DNA of 47,999 nucleotides from a virus, in IMG/VR virus record IMGVR_UViG_3300050821_004405, positions 1-47,999 of that record; one strand, written 5' to 3'. The position numbers were made by a program, and so were the translations under genes. How positions within the stretch are numbered: position 1 is the stretch's first letter; every line of letters starts with the position of its first letter. Under the pieces are notes generated by a model. That model had not been told where the DNA came from. It saw nothing but the letters and a program-made list of their open reading frames with translations, and made no database searches. Shown here piece after piece: positions 46,631-47,999 of the stretch.

Positions 46631-47999
46631 TTATTGATTGATATACACATTAACAATGCTTGAATTAATCGCCCCGGCCTCTTTGATGCAAATGCTGATT
46701 AAGGGTGCCTGACGTGCTGCGCGGGCGGCCGTAGATTGCTGATTAACCGGCTGGCTGTAAATATAATATCCGTACTGAAGGATATTAGAGATTAAGTCTG
46801 CCTGATTACCAATGATTTCGGCAGATGTCCAGGCGCCCGGTGCGATATATCCGTTATTAACAAATTGCTGACAGGCCTGCTTATAGGCGTTCTTAAGGAC
46901 AGAAACGCCCGGTTCTGTCTGAGGCACCTTCGTACCAGCGGTGGCCAGCGCATTAAAACCATTGACTTCCAACTGAGCGACAAAGGCAATAAGATTCCAT
47001 ACCTCATCAGCATACTTATTTGCGCCATTGGAGTAGACGCCCGGATAGCCAGCGGTTGAAGGATAGATATCCACACCCGCGGTTTGGCACAGTCCCACAA
47101 TGGTCTGTGTGATCCCGCCATCGGCTACGATAGTCTCCAGTTGTTGGAGATTCATATTCAATGCCGTATTGGAACCAGCGGCGTCCACGGACAACAATCT
47201 TGAAGCATATGCGGCTGCAAACAAACGGGCTTGCAGGGCATTGGAATTGGAATAGAACAAACAGCGTGTATTAAAATCGGTAGCCTGTTGAATGTTAAGA
47301 AACGCATTAGACAGGTCAATCGTGTTGTTGGAAGGCAAGAACAAGATCAGATTCTGATAGCCCTGGACCGTATTAGCCAGTGATAACCACGTTGTGTTGG
47401 CTCCATAACTCGTGCTGATGATACCCACATAATAGACGTATTGCTGGGTCCGAGCGATTGCCGCAGCCAATGTTTCTGTGGTCAGAGCAGAAATCGACAC
47501 CGATAAACCACTACCCGAACCACCTATAGTTGCTGCAGAAGTAGTGGTGGAATAGCCCGTACCACCTGCGGTTAAGGTAATGGCAGATACGGTACCAGAA
47601 CTATTGACGCCTGAGACCGTACCAGTTGCGCCATTGGCTCCAGTCTGCGTGATAGTAAATACGTCACCTTGCTTATATCCTGTACCCCCCGCTTGAACGG
47701 CAATAGTGGCCACAGAGGAATTGGTGAAGGCCGGGAAAATGACCAAGTTACCACCCGCACCTACTAAGTTAGGCTGTTGAGCAAATACGGCTGCGGCCTG
47801 TGCGTAGGTTTCTGTATTGGTACCAAAGTCGATACCAACCTGTGCCAACGACACATAGGAACGATGAAAATCACCGTTCGGGTTTGAGAGGAATTGATCA
47901 CTGGTGATCAAGGCCAAATTGTTTACGTTAAAATTCCCGATCCCCGCGGGCAAGAATGTGACATTGATATCAATGATGTTTGTGATCGGTAAATTTGGC
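46631..47999 (-). CDS. tail sheath protein (DUF3383-like), main part
   Basis: The frame is open to the right edge; the N-terminal 16 residues and the start codon are found at 1-100. It has a DUF3383-type sheath layout: NNLALITSDQFL near the start, FAQQPN (family 'FF.Q.P.p'), ARTQQYVYYVGII, FNTRCLFYS, AAYASRLLSVDAAGSNTALN, and a C-terminal LQYGYYIYSQPVNQQSTAARAARQAP, LISICIKEAGAIN. A Gly/Thr/Ser-rich insertion with two GGTGY motifs (about residues 85-155) is added within the domain. It contracts to drive the tube into the cell. Confidence 0.9.
   Translation of the reverse strand, partial: PNLPITNIIDINVTFLPAGIGNFNVNNLALITSDQFLSNPNGDFHRSYVSLAQVGIDFGTNTETYAQAAAVFAQQPNLVGAGGNLVIFPAFTNSSVATIAVQAGGTGYKQGDVFTITQTGANGATGTVSGVNSSGTVSAITLTAGGTGYSTTTSAATIGGSGSGLSVSISALTTETLAAAIARTQQYVYYVGIISTSYGANTTWLSLANTVQGYQNLILFLPSNNTIDLSNAFLNIQQATDFNTRCLFYSNSNALQARLFAAAYASRLLSVDAAGSNTALNMNLQQLETIVADGGITQTIVGLCQTAGVDIYPSTAGYPGVYSNGANKYADEVWNLIAFVAQLEVNGFNALATAGTKVPQTEPGVSVLKNAYKQACQQFVNNGYIAPGAWTSAEIIGNQADLISNILQYGYYIYSQPVNQQSTAARAARQAPLISICIKEAGAINSSIVNVYINQ
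47902..47999. repeat. 98-bp terminal direct repeat, right copy
   Basis: Identical to bases 1-98; see the left copy. Joining the two restores an uninterrupted sheath gene with a good start signal. Confidence 0.95.

Overview
The window is one complete, circularly assembled genome of a tailed phage with a contractile tail (myovirus). The first 98 bases reappear exactly as the last 98, so the molecule is a circle (or permuted genome) of about 47,901 bp, and the tail sheath gene runs across the join. The head-tail genes belong to the families usually annotated as DUF1073 portal, Mu F-like head protein, DUF2213 prohead protease/scaffold, DUF2184 capsid, DUF4054 connector, DUF3383 sheath, DUF3277 tube, Pam3/gp27/Gp138-type hub and spike, baseplate J and DUF2612. 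I see no integrase, DNA polymerase, helicase or primase, so replication must lean on the host. The host looks Gram-negative (Sec signal peptides, an outer-membrane-barrel-like protein, a lipoprotein). The NVGIG...PG.ALDVQGTVR repeats and Cys-rich tails of the fibre resemble surface proteins I associate with uncultivated groundwater lineages such as Omnitrophota; that host guess is an inference.

Layout: there are two large opposed transcription units. A divergent control region at 11.62-11.94 kb separates them, and they collide tail to tail at 29.92 kb, where the last genes overlap by 12 bp with no visible terminator. The leftward (late) unit runs 11.6 -> 0 kb, across the join, and 48 -> 29.9 kb. 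Its order is small and large terminase, portal, three small genes, Mu F-like protein, a regulatory leader RNA, protease/scaffold, decoration protein, major capsid protein, neck genes, sheath, tube, frameshifted tail chaperones, tape measure, hub/spike/baseplate, fibres, then a cluster of exported or membrane proteins and a papain-like peptidase.

The rightward (early/middle) unit runs 11.7 -> 29.9 kb. It holds a replisome-organiser-like protein, an RtcB RNA ligase, many small unknown genes, a YopX protein, a DNA methyltransferase, a putative holin and endolysin, an SMC-like ATPase with RecT and a PD-(D/E)XK nuclease (recombination module), a DnaQ-like exonuclease, a GroES-like protein, a VRR-NUC nuclease, an XRE regulator and a GT-C (TMTC-like) membrane glycosyltransferase.

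The most unusual material is RNA-like and non-coding. (1) A promoter, structured leader and intrinsic terminator with a possible antiterminator lie directly in front of the capsid protease/scaffold gene (6.20-6.41 kb). (2) A ~235-nt structured RNA at 22.65-22.88 kb ends exactly like a tRNA (T-arm, acceptor strand, CCA) and has a D-arm-like 5' part with about 175 nt in between. (3) Two elements of 98-99 nt, each closed by a perfect 12-bp stem, lie at 11.74 and 26.13 kb. With a phage RtcB ligase in the same operon, RNA processing or repair is a theme worth testing. A perfect 14-bp parS-like palindrome (12.82 kb) is a further surprise.
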